Numbered from the stretch's first letter, positions 43,137 to 52,324 are shown. The stretch is DNA of 64,000 nt from Oceanimonas sp052119705 (GCF_052119705.1 NZ_JBGQOP010000002.1:201874-265873); one strand, 5' to 3'. Notes: generated by a model from the letters alone, not told the origin. A program made the numbers and translations.

Positions 43137-44870
43137 TTGATCTGGAACAGGCTTTTATACCGAATATTAGGTATTTCCCCACTATTACTGCTAAGTTTTT
43201 CCGGCCTCAGCCAGCCATATCAGGTGGGTTTTTTAGCGGTGCGCGGTGCAACGCACGCCGAAGCCCAGTGGGCGCCTACTTTAGCGCTGCTTAATGCCCA
43301 AGTGCCCGACCATGAATTTATTGGCCACTATCTCAGTCAAGATCAGCTAGACGCAGCACTTGCCGAGCAAAGCTTAGATTTTGTGGTGACTAATCCGGCG
43401 CACTTTATGTTGAGTCATCAACAACCCCTTAACTGGCTGGCGTCTTATCTAGACTCACACTACGGCCAAGCGCGTGCCAGTGTGGCGGGCACACTTTGGG
43501 TGCGTGCCAACAGCCCACTGACCGAGCCCGAACAGTTACGCGGGCAACGGGTGGGCGCGGTACACGAAACAGCCTTTGGCGGCTACTTGTTGGTGGCCGA
43601 GCAATTGCGCAAGCGCAACATTTCTCTTCAAGAGTTAGCCCTAACTTTTAGTGGTTATCCGCTGGACGCACTCGCCTATGGGCTGCGCGATGGCACGGTT
43701 GCCGCCGCTATCTTGCCCAGTTGTTTGCTTGAAGACATGGCACGTGACGGCTTAGTTGACTTGGGTGATTTTCGCGCCCTTATGGTGCAATCAGACGAGC
43801 GCTGCGTGCGCTCCACGCCTTTGTATCCGGGCTGGAGCTTTGCCAGTGTTGGCAGTTTGGATGAGCCTTTACTCAGATCCATTACTCAGGCGTTATTGCA
43901 ATTTGAGCTGGCCGGCCAGCCCCAATGGGGAGCCGCGGTGCGCCTCGATGAGGTGGCCAGCTTATTAATGGACTGGCAACTGGGGCCTGAGCCCACGCCC
44001 CTTGCTCATGGGCGTATGTTGCGCGAATTTATGGTGCAGCATTGGCCTTGGCTGGCGGCTTTTATCACTGTCTTGTTCGGCCATTTGCTCTATCACTGGC
44101 GGGTGACAGTGCTGTTACGCAGGCGCAGCAAAGAATGCGCGCGCCTGCATCAAGAAGTGCAACAAAAAGAGCAGACCTTGGCTCAGGCACGGCTGCGCAT
44201 CTTAATGGGAGAAATGGCCACCGGCTTGGCTCATGAGCTGAATCAACCCTTATCTGCGATTCAGGCCTACGCCCAAGCGGGAGAATTAGTGCAAGATAGC
44301 GCGCAACATAAAACGGCGTTTAATCATATAGTGGCGGAAACCGAACGGGGTTCGGCCATTATTCGCCGTTTTCGCCAATGGGCGACGCAGCCATTGCCCA
44401 GTGCCGAGCCGGTTGACTTGAGCGAGCTGTGCCAAGAAGCAGTGACGCGTTTAGGCCCGCGAATTGAGGCGTTAGGCGTGCAATTTAAAGTGGCGCTGAT
44501 GCCCTCTAGCCCTGAGCCGGCTATGTTAGTGTCGGTTAGACCTGCAGTGGAGCAAATTTTAAATAACTTATTGAATAATGCCCTAGAAGCTCAAGCGCGG
44601 TGTTTAAGCCAAACGCCAATGCATCAGGCCTGGATCAGCTTAAATGTCACGGGAGAGCAAAACGGTTGGCAGCTGTTGCTTGAAGATAATGCCGGCGGCA
44701 TAGATGAAGAGATTATTAAAACCTTACAACATAATTTACCGGCCAGTCATTATCATGGCATGGGTATCGGATTATTAGTCAGTCATCGTTTAGTATTGCG
44801 CTTGCAAGGGCAATTAAGCTTGCGTAATACCGAGCAGGGCACCCAAGTGCGCTTGTTTTTTAACAGCTAG
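43137..44870 (+). CDS. ttrS: tetrathionate sensor histidine kinase TtrS
   Basis: About 577 residues, started at a TTG (43137) with AAGG about 10 nt upstream and a signal sequence right after it ('IWNRLLYRILGISPLLLLSFSG'). A GTG at 43110 is the alternative; earlier frames lie antisense to ttrB. The periplasmic PhnD-like sensor ('YQVGFLAVRGATHAEAQWAPTLALLNAQ', 'DFVVTNPAHFML') is followed by a membrane segment ('WPWLAAFITVLFGHLLYHW'). The HisKA box 'MATGLAHELNQPLSA' and ATPase motifs 'NNLLNNALEAQ', 'LEDNAGGI' and 'GMGIGLLVSHRL' complete it. It should sense tetrathionate and phosphorylate TtrR. Confidence 0.88.
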   Translation: MIWNRLLYRILGISPLLLLSFSGLSQPYQVGFLAVRGATHAEAQWAPTLALLNAQVPDHEFIGHYLSQDQLDAALAEQSLDFVVTNPAHFMLSHQQPLNWLASYLDSHYGQARASVAGTLWVRANSPLTEPEQLRGQRVGAVHETAFGGYLLVAEQLRKRNISLQELALTFSGYPLDALAYGLRDGTVAAAILPSCLLEDMARDGLVDLGDFRALMVQSDERCVRSTPLYPGWSFASVGSLDEPLLRSITQALLQFELAGQPQWGAAVRLDEVASLLMDWQLGPEPTPLAHGRMLREFMVQHWPWLAAFITVLFGHLLYHWRVTVLLRRRSKECARLHQEVQQKEQTLAQARLRILMGEMATGLAHELNQPLSAIQAYAQAGELVQDSAQHKTAFNHIVAETERGSAIIRRFRQWATQPLPSAEPVDLSELCQEAVTRLGPRIEALGVQFKVALMPSSPEPAMLVSVRPAVEQILNNLLNNALEAQARCLSQTPMHQAWISLNVTGEQNGWQLLLEDNAGGIDEEIIKTLQHNLPASHYHGMGIGLLVSHRLVLRLQGQLSLRNTEQGTQVRLFFNS

Positions 44871-45191
44871 TTTTTCAAGCTCTCGTTTTTTAATGACGAG
44901 CTTTTAACTCTTAATTTTTTAGCTCTTAATTTTTCCTGATTACTTATGAACCTCAGCCAGTATGCTGCCTTATTTAGGTTTTTGTAGCTGCCACTTGTTT
45001 ATAAACAGAAGGTTTCGGCAGGCCAGCTTTGCTGGCAATTTTTAAATAAAAACATAAAACCGTGGCGAAGTCCTCTTCGCCGAAGAGACGGCCACCTACG
45101 TTGTAACCCATTGAATATATTGATGCTGAAGTCACTGAAACATAGCTGAACTTTGTGGGTAATCAGGTAATTTTTTAACTAGGGATCTTGC
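44871..45191. other. 321-bp gap between ttrS and ttrR with repeat content
   Basis: It holds near-repeats of 'gctctTAATTTTT' (44875-44935), an AT-rich stretch and copy 2 of the 91-96 bp dispersed repeat. In other species these two genes are usually adjacent, so this gap looks inserted. Confidence 0.6.
45075..45170 (+). repeat. dispersed 96-bp repeat, copy 2
   Basis: It shares most of its bases with 29831-29921, including 'GAAGAGACGGCCACCT', 'GAAGTCACTGAAACAT' or close forms, and 'GGGTAATCAGGTAA'. It is in the same orientation as copy 1 and ends 21 bp before the ttrR start codon. Confidence 0.8.
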
Positions 45192-45782
45192 GTGCAGGTT
45201 TATATTCTTGATGACGATAGTCAAGTGTTGGCGGCCAATCAATTTTTATTGCAGGCTCTGGGTTACCCGAGTTTAGGCTGGCAAGATCCCGAGCTATTTT
45301 TAGCCGAGGTCGACGCCCAAGTATCGGCCATTTTACTGCTCGACTTAGCCATGCCTAAACTCGACGGCTTGCAGATACAGGCCGAGCTGATGGCGCGTCA
45401 AAGTTTAGTCGCTGTGATCCTGCTCACCGGCCACGGCGATGTGCCCCAAGCGGTGGCCGCCATGAAGCAGGGCGCTGTGGATTTTTTAGAAAAGCCGGTG
45501 GATGCCAAACGCTTAAGCGCGGCCTTTATACAGGCCAAGGCGAGGGTGGCACAATTACGTCAACACGCAGATATTCGGGCTCACTTTGAACGACTGTCGC
45601 TGCGTGAGCGCGAAGTAGTGAGTCTAGTCGCCGAAGGGCTGACGAATAAGGCTATCGCCGAGCAACTGTGTGTGGCGGTGCGAACTGTAGAAGTGCATCG
45701 AGCCGCCGCCATGACCAAGTTAGCCGTCACCAGCATGGCGGAGCTGCTCAACCAGTGGCAGTTATTGAATAGCGAATACTGA
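45192..45782 (+). CDS. ttrR: tetrathionate response regulator TtrR
   Basis: 196 residues from a GTG with AGGGA upstream. The receiver domain (about 1-115) has 'YILDDDSQV', the phospho-acceptor Asp in 'LLLDLAMPKLDG', 'LLTGHGD' and 'FLEKPVD'. A FixJ/LuxR-type helix-turn-helix follows ('LSLREREVVSLVAEGLTNKAIAEQL', 'VRTVEVHRAAAMTKL'). It should activate ttrBCA. The last residues (LLNSEY) and the stop lie in a heptamer array that continues to 45804. Confidence 0.94.
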   Translation: MQVYILDDDSQVLAANQFLLQALGYPSLGWQDPELFLAEVDAQVSAILLLDLAMPKLDGLQIQAELMARQSLVAVILLTGHGDVPQAVAAMKQGAVDFLEKPVDAKRLSAAFIQAKARVAQLRQHADIRAHFERLSLREREVVSLVAEGLTNKAIAEQLCVAVRTVEVHRAAAMTKLAVTSMAELLNQWQLLNSEY

Positions 45783-45804
45783 ACACTGAATATTAAATAC
45801 TGAA
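45766..45804. repeat. heptamer array over the ttrR end
   Basis: Degenerate units gaatagc, gaatact, gaacact, gaatatt, aaatact, gaaaaag. They cover the ttrR stop and stop 10 bp before the 3' end of ansA. Confidence 0.7.
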
Positions 45805-45813
45805 AAAGCACGG

Positions 45814-46827
45814 CTAGGTGTTTGTTAACTCCCCGCGCAAGTTTTTACCCATTTGGCTGCGTATTTCATCTGGGCTGAGATTTTTACTGAGCAAGTAATG
45901 CAGCTTAGTGAGGGCGGCTTCTGTGGTCATATCAAAGCCAGACACCACGCCACAGGCGGCCAAGGCGCGGCCGGGGGCGTAGTCGCACATGTTTACGCTG
46001 CCGCGCTGGCATTGGGTGAGGTTGACGATAATAACGCCGCGCGCGCTGGCCTCAGTTAATAATTTAAGCATGGCCGGATGTTGTGGGGCATTGCCTACGC
46101 CATAAGACAACAGCAATAACGCTTTTACCGGCGGCTGCAATTGGTTGGCCAGCACGTGTGGGCTAATACCCGGATACAAGGTGACCATGGTAATGGGTTG
46201 CGGGGTAATGGGGCTGACGGTGAGTGGTGTGCCGCGCGCTTGGCCAAGCTGACCGGCCTGTAGGCTGATGTGAATGCCCGCATTAAGCAGCGGCGGAAAA
46301 TTAGGCGAGTCGAAAGCTTCAAAGCCGTCTGCGTGCTCTTTGCTGGCGCGATTGCCGCGATACAAGCGGTTATTAAAAAACAGGCTCACTTCGTTAATTG
46401 GAAAATGCGCCGCTATATAGAGCGCATTTAATAAGTTAGGGCGCCCGTCAGATCTCAGCTCGGCCAGCGGGATTTGGGATCCGGTTACTATCACGGGTTT
46501 ATCTAAGTCTTCCAGCATAAAAGACAGCGCAGAGGCGGTGAAGGCCATGGTATCTGTGCCGTGTAACACCACGAAGCCGTCGTAATCTTGATAGTGAGCC
46601 TGAATGTCGTCGGCAATGGCTTGCCAGTCGCTGGGGGTTATGTCCGCCGAGTCAATCAGCGGCTGATATTCGTGTAAGTGATAGTGGGGCATTTCTTGGT
46701 AATGAAATTCGGGTATGGCCGCTAAGCGCTTAGCCATATAGCCCGCCGCCGGCACATAGCCGTTGGCGGACTTTTGCATACCTATGGTACCGCCGGTATA
46801 GGCGATATAAATGCTTTTTTTCGCCAT
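45814..46827 (-). CDS. ansA: type I (cytoplasmic) L-asparaginase
   Basis: 337 residues. The active-site motifs 'IAYTGGTIGM' (nucleophilic Thr) and 'VVLHGTDTMAFTASALSFM' (Thr, Asp and Lys triad region) are intact, and 'GSQIPLAELRSDGRPNLLNA' is typical of the E. coli AnsA type. There is no signal peptide. It converts asparagine to aspartate and ammonia. GAGG lies about 9 nt before the ATG. Confidence 0.96.
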   Translation of the reverse strand: MAKKSIYIAYTGGTIGMQKSANGYVPAAGYMAKRLAAIPEFHYQEMPHYHLHEYQPLIDSADITPSDWQAIADDIQAHYQDYDGFVVLHGTDTMAFTASALSFMLEDLDKPVIVTGSQIPLAELRSDGRPNLLNALYIAAHFPINEVSLFFNNRLYRGNRASKEHADGFEAFDSPNFPPLLNAGIHISLQAGQLGQARGTPLTVSPITPQPITMVTLYPGISPHVLANQLQPPVKALLLLSYGVGNAPQHPAMLKLLTEASARGVIIVNLTQCQRGSVNMCDYAPGRALAACGVVSGFDMTTEAALTKLHYLLSKNLSPDEIRSQMGKNLRGELTNT

Positions 46828-46854
46828 TAACGTTTACCTCAAGACTAAAGGCTT

Positions 46855-47051
46855 TTCTGCCACGGAAGAACACGGAACCCACGGAAAAATAGAGATTAAG
46901 ACCAAAACGAACATTGACTTGGTAAGACCTTACAAGATATATGCTCTTGGTTTGTCGCTCTTCGTCCGTGGGTTCTGTGCCTCTCGCAACAAACAAGCGT
47001 GGCAAACATAGGTTTAGGGTTTGGAGTTATCTTGTCCTCTTCACCCTTCAC
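46855..47051. repeat. intergenic element with CACnGAA ends (copy 2) plus heptamers
   Basis: The left arm 46855-46890 is nearly identical to 27644-27679. The right arm (about 46956-46985) is inverted and more diverged. It continues with 'taggtttagggtttgg' (47009-47024) and a short heptamer array (47036-47051). It fills the ansA-sppA gap. Confidence 0.7.
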
Positions 47052-47060
47052 GGCTTTGAA

Positions 47061-48911
47061 TCAAAAACTCTGACAGGGTACGCACAATATATATTGGCCA
47101 TGTACGTCGCTAAACTGGCTTAAATTGCTCGCCGCTTGTTGCACTTGCTCTGCTGCGGGGCGTAACACTGTGGGCAAGGCGGCCATAGCAATCTTGCCTA
47201 GCACTGTTGAATCCCCCATAAATTGCGCCAGTAACTTATCTTTTGCCGACATGGGCAACTTAATTTGCTTAACGTCAAACTCGCCTAAGTTGGCCAATAA
47301 GGCGGCACCGGCTAGCGCGTCATCTAGGTTACCTAGCTCATCAACAAGCCCCAGCTCTAAGGCCTTTTGGCCGGTCCATACATGGCCTTGGGCAATGCGG
47401 TCTACCTCTGCCGCGGGCATATTACGACCTTGAGCAACTATGCTCACAAATTGGCCATAAGTATGCTCAACGCTCATTTGGATCATTTGTTTCACGTGCT
47501 CTGGCAAGCCGGTGGTGATGCCGGCACCGACAAAGTCGGTAGTGCCCACGCCATCGGTATTAAGGCCTATTTTTTGCAACGCTTCTTCAAAGGTTAAAAA
47601 CAAACCAAACACACCAATGGAGCCGGTGAGCGTGGTGGGTGAGGCGTAGATTTTATCGGCGTCTGCCGCTATCCAATAACCGCCTGATGCCGCCGTGCTC
47701 CCCATAGATATGATCAGTGGCTTGCCGCTTTCTTTAAAGTTCAGCAGGGCGCTGCGAATTTGCTCTGCGGCAAAGGCGCTGCCACCTGGGCTATCGACGC
47801 GCAGCACCAGCGCTTGAATTTGCTCGTCACGGCGCGCTTCATTAATTAACTGGCTTAGGTGCTCGTCATTAATGCTATTGGGCGTGGCGGTATCTGCCGA
47901 CATGATGGGCCCGCTTGCGGTAATTAAGCCCACCGCAGGGACTGTTTGTGCGCTTAGTTTAGAGATAGCTTGGTTGCGGCTCAGATAGGTAGGCACATCT
48001 AAGCTCATGTACTGATTGGTCTGACTATTCCAACCCACTTGCTCTGCCACAGTTTGCAGCATCTCACTGCGCGTCGCCAAGCTATCCACTAAGCCTTGCT
48101 GTAGCGCGTATTGAGCCGGATCGCCGTTCACCTTGGCAAAACGACTCAGCATCTGCTCTTTAGTGGGGCTAATGTGGTCCGCCGGAATATTGCGCAGTTT
48201 GACAATCTTATCTTGATAATGGGCCCACAGCTGGCCTAACCATAATTGGGTGTCTTCACGGCTCTCTGCAGACATATCATCACGCAGATAAGGCTCTACA
48301 AAAGATTTATAGGTGCCCACGCGAAACACATGAGGGGTAATATTAAAACGCTCAAAGGCGGATTTGTAAAAAAGACGATAAACGCCTAAGCCTTGAATAG
48401 ACACGCTGCCGGCGGGGTTCAGTAGAATGTGATCTGCATGGGCGGCTAAGTAATATTGACCTTGGGAATAATTATCGCCGATGGCATATACGGGTTTGCC
48501 TGAGGTTTTAAATGCTTCTATGGCCGCACCCACTTCGTCGAGTTTAGTAATACTCGACTCGCTCATGTTTTGTAATTGCAATACCAATGCGGCGATCCGG
48601 TCGTCGGTGCGAGCCAGCTCTAGCGCGTCTTTAATTTGCTTTAAGGTCATGGGCGGCGGCGTGTCGTCGCCAGACAACCATTTTTCTGCCATGCCTTGTG
48701 GCGTGGCTTGGGCTTCTTGCTCGAGCACGGGGCCGGATAAGGCCAGGGTCAAGGCAGCTTTATCGGGCAATATTTGATTATTGTCATCTGAGCTAAACAA
48801 GATAAAGACAAAGCTTAATATGAGCAGTAGCAGCACAGTTTTCAGGAGTATGCGTATGGCATTCAGCACTTTTACCAGCCCACGGAATAGCCATTTTACT
48901 TTTGCCCACAT
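47061..48911 (-). CDS. sppA: signal peptide peptidase SppA (protease IV)
   Basis: 616 residues, 67-kDa type. An N-terminal membrane segment (about 20-42) is followed by the tandem S49 domains. The catalytic Lys lies in the first half ('RVGTYKSFVEPYLRDDMS') and the nucleophilic Ser in the second ('MGSTAASGGYWIAADAD'). 'VLRVDSPGGSAFAAEQI' is the oxyanion region. It degrades cleaved signal peptides in the inner membrane. AGGGCG precedes the ATG. The tail 'HGQYILCVPCQSF' runs close to the repeat element. Confidence 0.96.
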   Translation of the reverse strand: MWAKVKWLFRGLVKVLNAIRILLKTVLLLLILSFVFILFSSDDNNQILPDKAALTLALSGPVLEQEAQATPQGMAEKWLSGDDTPPPMTLKQIKDALELARTDDRIAALVLQLQNMSESSITKLDEVGAAIEAFKTSGKPVYAIGDNYSQGQYYLAAHADHILLNPAGSVSIQGLGVYRLFYKSAFERFNITPHVFRVGTYKSFVEPYLRDDMSAESREDTQLWLGQLWAHYQDKIVKLRNIPADHISPTKEQMLSRFAKVNGDPAQYALQQGLVDSLATRSEMLQTVAEQVGWNSQTNQYMSLDVPTYLSRNQAISKLSAQTVPAVGLITASGPIMSADTATPNSINDEHLSQLINEARRDEQIQALVLRVDSPGGSAFAAEQIRSALLNFKESGKPLIISMGSTAASGGYWIAADADKIYASPTTLTGSIGVFGLFLTFEEALQKIGLNTDGVGTTDFVGAGITTGLPEHVKQMIQMSVEHTYGQFVSIVAQGRNMPAAEVDRIAQGHVWTGQKALELGLVDELGNLDDALAGAALLANLGEFDVKQIKLPMSAKDKLLAQFMGDSTVLGKIAMAALPTVLRPAAEQVQQAASNLSQFSDVHGQYILCVPCQSF

Positions 48912-49215
48912 AAATAACGCCCTAACTTAATGAATTGTCGAATTAACCCATTATGGCGGCAGCCGTCGCACAATACCACGTTAAACACCCTGTTAAATCC
49001 TTCGCTAATCTAAGTGTAAAGATGAGCTAAGCCCCTAGGTAGCAGGCTTAAGCTATACGTTTGGAATGGCGCGGCTTCAAAAGTCGATATCTATCTTTGG
49101 CTGAGCGCTCAGCGCAGTCCTTAGCCTTGTTGTTTGTCGGCACTTGGCGCTTGGCGTTCGGCGCTGTTAGAGTATTACCCTATCGAATTTGCTTCAATTT
49201 AAAAAGGTGTAACAC
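48912..49215. other. 304-bp divergent promoter region sppA / ydjA-type gene
   Basis: It holds a perfect 12-bp palindrome CTGAGCGCTCAG (49101-49112) and a GGCnnTT heptamer array (49139-49166). No small gene is seen. Confidence 0.5.
49139..49166. repeat. GGCGCTT heptamers (copy 2 of the GCTnGGC class)
   Basis: Four units: ggcactt, ggcgctt, ggcgttc, ggcgctg. They lie upstream of the nitroreductase gene. Confidence 0.6.
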
Positions 49216-49770
49216 ATGGATGCTTTGCAACTGCTATTAAATCGCCACTCTAACCCGCGCTTAAACGCGCCGGCGCCGGCAGGTGAGCAGTTAGAGACCC
49301 TCTTTAAGGCGGCCTTGCGCGCGCCAGATCACGCAGGCTTAACGCCGTGGGAGTTTATTGTTTCTGAAGGCGAACAACGTGCCTTGCTGGGTGATGTGTT
49401 TGCCAAAGCCACAGCGGCAAAAGGCGAAGATGCAGAGGTGGTGGCAAACGCCCGTCAACTGCCATTGCGAGCGCCTATGGTGATTACTGTGGTGGCCAAG
49501 GTGAAGGAGCACGACAAGGTGCCGCGCTTGGAGCAAGAGTTGTCGGCAGGCTGTGCGCTCATGGCCATGCAAATGGCGGCACAAGCCTTAGGCTTTAACG
49601 GTATTTGGCGCACCGGCTGGTTTGCCTTCGATCGCGGCGTACACATGGATTTAGGTTTAAGTGAGCAAGATCAAATTGTCGGCTTCTTGTATTTGGGCAC
49701 ACCGCAAACAGAAGTACGCAAGGTCGCCGAGCGCGAGACTGCACCCTTCGTGCGTTATTTTGGCCAGTAA
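49216..49770 (+). CDS. NAD(P)H nitroreductase, YdjA type
   Basis: 184 residues of the small single-domain nitroreductase family: 'LLLNRHSNPRLNAPAP' with the FMN phosphate-binding Arg/His, 'FKAALRAPDHAGLTPWEFIV', 'LSAGCALMAMQMAAQALGFNGIWRTG' and 'VGFLYLGTP' match E. coli YdjA. It uses FMN to reduce nitro compounds or quinones; the natural substrate is unknown. It is a single gene, and its 3' side opens straight into a heptamer array. Confidence 0.9.
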   Translation: MDALQLLLNRHSNPRLNAPAPAGEQLETLFKAALRAPDHAGLTPWEFIVSEGEQRALLGDVFAKATAAKGEDAEVVANARQLPLRAPMVITVVAKVKEHDKVPRLEQELSAGCALMAMQMAAQALGFNGIWRTGWFAFDRGVHMDLGLSEQDQIVGFLYLGTPQTEVRKVAERETAPFVRYFGQ

Positions 49771-49776
49771 TCAATT

Positions 49777-49810
49777 GTGAAGGGTGAAGAGTAAATGGTT
49801 AAGGGGTAAA
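49777..49810. repeat. heptamer array, left partner around element copy 3
   Basis: Units: gtgaagg, gtgaaga, gtaaatg, gttaagg, ggtaaac. It starts 6 bp after the nitroreductase stop and faces the inverted array at 50013-50075. Confidence 0.75.
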
Positions 49811-49844
49811 CATAACTCAGAGAAGAGATCTTAAAGACCAGAGA

Positions 49845-49985
49845 TTTCTTCGCCACGGAATACACAGCATTCACTGAAAAAACTCGTGAGAGCAATCAGC
49901 TTAGCTGATGGTTGAAGGCTTACAAAAGAGGTGATTTTTTCACTCTTATCTTGTCGCTCTACTTTCGTGTATTCCGTGGCAAAAA
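49845..49985. repeat. intergenic element with GCCACGGAATACAC inverted ends (copy 3)
   Basis: The left end GCCACGGAATACACAG (49852-49867) is inverted at the right end as GTGTATTCCGTGGC (49967-49980). It is nested within a heptamer pair and followed by 'taggtttagggtttgg' as at 47009. Confidence 0.75.
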
Positions 49986-50012
49986 TAGGTTTAGGGTTTG
50001 GGGCTCTGTCGT

Positions 50013-50075
50013 CCTCTTCGCACCTTACCCTTCGCTCTTCACCGGGCATTTTCTTACTTACGGCTTACGGCTATT
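50013..50075. repeat. heptamer array, right partner, running into pgpB
   Basis: Inverted units gtgaaga, gcgaagg, gtaaggt, gcgaaga, then gtaagcc and gtaagta inside the last codons of pgpB (residues VSRK). Confidence 0.7.
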
Positions 50076-50809
50076 TTGTCCCGCTTATCCCAATAGATAA
50101 AGGCACCGGCGCCCAGCATGCCAAAGGTCACACCGGCCACACTGCTGGCTAAAATATCGATGGGCCAATGCAAGCCCAGTAACAGGCGTGAATAACACAC
50201 CCCCACCGCCCACAGGCTTAAACCGGCAATCAACCAAGGTGAGCGGCGGCGATAGACGAAGAGCAAACAATAAAAGCCGGCTATGGTCATGGCGGCTATC
50301 GAATGGCCAGACGGGAAGGAGTAACTCACCTCATCTTGCCAATGTAACTTTAACCAGTTAGGTATCTTTTCTTCAGGCATGGTTTTTAAGCTGTCAGATA
50401 GCCATTGCTCACGCGTTAAGGGGAGCTGAGCATAAAAATTGTTGCTGTCGGTTAAGCGACCTTCTTCGGCTAACCAGATCACGTAAGGGCGCGGCTCTTT
50501 AAAATATTGTTTGGCCACCGATTTAGTGACGAAGGCGCTGCCAAGAGCGGCCATTAAACAAAAGAAGAACACCGCATATTGATACGGGCGTCGGCGCCAG
50601 CCGCGCAGCACTAAGATACTCAATACCGCCAAAATAACTGCCATGCCAATTTCATCTAAGGATAAGGTCATGGAATAGGCGAGCAGTGCGGGGGCGTTAT
50701 CTAAATCAAGTAGCGGAAACCAGTGCCAATGCCAGTGATAGCCGATGCTGGCGATAGCCACTGGTAAGATTAAGATGAGAGGCACCAAAAGTAAGTGGCG
50801 AGGATTCAT
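50054..50809 (-). CDS. pgpB: PAP2-family phosphatase, PgpB type
   Basis: 251 residues with about six membrane helices. The three PAP2 motifs are in order: 'KQYFKEPRP' (K-x6-RP), 'SFPSGHS' (PSGH) and 'YSRLLLGLHWPIDI' (SR-x5-H). Length and helix layout match E. coli PgpB, which removes phosphate from phosphatidylglycerol phosphate and undecaprenyl diphosphate in the inner membrane. The ATG at 50809 is chosen; the longer frame to 50968 overlaps the divergent pdxB. The C-terminal VSRK is encoded in a heptamer array. Confidence 0.9.
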   Translation of the reverse strand: MNPRHLLLVPLILILPVAIASIGYHWHWHWFPLLDLDNAPALLAYSMTLSLDEIGMAVILAVLSILVLRGWRRRPYQYAVFFFCLMAALGSAFVTKSVAKQYFKEPRPYVIWLAEEGRLTDSNNFYAQLPLTREQWLSDSLKTMPEEKIPNWLKLHWQDEVSYSFPSGHSIAAMTIAGFYCLLFVYRRRSPWLIAGLSLWAVGVCYSRLLLGLHWPIDILASSVAGVTFGMLGAGAFIYWDKRDKIAVSRK

Positions 50810-50929
50810 AAGGCTCTTGTCGCGATAAGAATTGAAAGGGTGGCAAGATACTAACAAAACAGCGCGCCATTGATAGCTGAAACTTATTTCATTAACGGCT
50901 AAAATGCTCGGCCATTCAGGAGGATGTCT

Positions 50930-52120
50930 ATGAAATTGCTCGCCGATGAGAATATGCCCTACGTGCAAGAATTATTTGGTGACTGGGCGGAAATTATCAC
51001 AAGCCCTGGCCGAGATATGACTCCTGAACAGCTGATCGATGTGGATGTATTGTTAGTACGCTCCATCACGCAGGTGAATCACGCGCTCTTAGCCAAGGCC
51101 AATCGGCTGCGCTTTGTGGGCACCGCCACAATAGGCTGCGACCACATAGACACTGAGTTGTTACGTGAGCGAGGCATTGCCTTTGCCAGTGCCCCTGGCT
51201 GTAACAAGGTGGCGGTGGGTGATTATGTGCTGGCGGCCTTGTTGAAAGTGGCGGCGCATAAACACTGGCAACTCAAAGATAAAACCTTAGCCGTGGTGGG
51301 CGTGGGCAACACCGGCTCACAAGTGGTGCAGCGAGCAAAGGCGCTGGGCATGAGGGTATTGCAATGCGACCCGTTTAAGGCGCTAAGCTGCCCGATGACC
51401 AGTGCGATAAACCCTCCGACAGATTTTGTCGACTTGGGCCAAGCACTGACCGCCGATATCGTCAGTTTTCATGTGCCCATTACCCAAGACGGTGCGCATC
51501 CTACTTGGCATTTGCTTGGCGCAAGCCAGATTAGCGCGCTAAACGCCGACCAAGTGTTGATTAACGCATGTCGCGGCGAAGTGTGGGATAATGCCGCGCT
51601 CTTGGCTCGCCAGCTGAGTAAAGAGCCGTTAACGCTGGTGATGGATGTGTGGGAGCGCGAGCCCAATGTGTTGGCGCCCTTGGTATCCCATGTATTGTTG
51701 GCCACGCCGCACATTGCCGGTTACAGCTTAGAAGGCAAGGCGCGCGGCACCTTTGCGCTCTATCAAGCCTTGGCTGAGCACGCACAGTTAGTGCGCGCGC
51801 ATTCCTTGGAGCAATTGCTGCCGGCGCCTGCTATTACGCGTGTAGAGCTGGCGGCCAGTGTGGCTGTTACCCAGAATGTGTCTGTTGATCAGAGTGTTTA
51901 TCAGAGTGTGGATCAAGCTTTACTGGCACGGTTAGTGGCCTTGGTTTATGACATTGAGCGTGATGATGCGGCGTTTCGGGTCGCACTCGGCCAGCCGGGT
52001 TTCTTTGACCGCTTGCGCAAGCTTTACCCGGAGCGGCGCGAGCTGGCTTCCTTATCTGTGGTGTTGGGCGCCTCGAAGCGTGGCTCAGCACAACTGCAGG
52101 CCTTGGGCTTTAGCTGCTAA
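50930..52120 (+). CDS. pdxB: erythronate-4-phosphate dehydrogenase
   Basis: 396 residues from the ATG at 50930, 6-7 nt after CAGGAGG; an ATG at 50924 touches the ribosome site. It is a D-2-hydroxyacid dehydrogenase: 'KLLADENMPYVQELFGDWAEI', NAD-binding 'VVGVGNTGSQVVQRAKALGM', catalytic Arg in 'INACRGEVWD', 'VMDVWEREP' and His in 'ATPHIAGYSLEGKARGT'. It performs the second step of pyridoxal phosphate synthesis. A VSVDQSVYQSVDQ repeat lies near residue 325. Confidence 0.96.
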   Translation: MKLLADENMPYVQELFGDWAEIITSPGRDMTPEQLIDVDVLLVRSITQVNHALLAKANRLRFVGTATIGCDHIDTELLRERGIAFASAPGCNKVAVGDYVLAALLKVAAHKHWQLKDKTLAVVGVGNTGSQVVQRAKALGMRVLQCDPFKALSCPMTSAINPPTDFVDLGQALTADIVSFHVPITQDGAHPTWHLLGASQISALNADQVLINACRGEVWDNAALLARQLSKEPLTLVMDVWEREPNVLAPLVSHVLLATPHIAGYSLEGKARGTFALYQALAEHAQLVRAHSLEQLLPAPAITRVELAASVAVTQNVSVDQSVYQSVDQALLARLVALVYDIERDDAAFRVALGQPGFFDRLRKLYPERRELASLSVVLGASKRGSAQLQALGFSC

Positions 52121-52324
52121 TTCGATAATGGATAGCTCAGTGTTCACGCCGTAAAGGCCTGGCAACAAGTGTCTATCCTTGATCCTATTGCAGTTCCTAT
52201 TGGCGCTGTTTTTTTCTACACTCTTTATTACATGCTTTCTTACACTTTTCTCATTTACGTAGGCCATGGCGAATTTTACCCTTGAGCCCGCCAGTACAGC
52301 GTCAGGACAAAGGACATAATCAAC

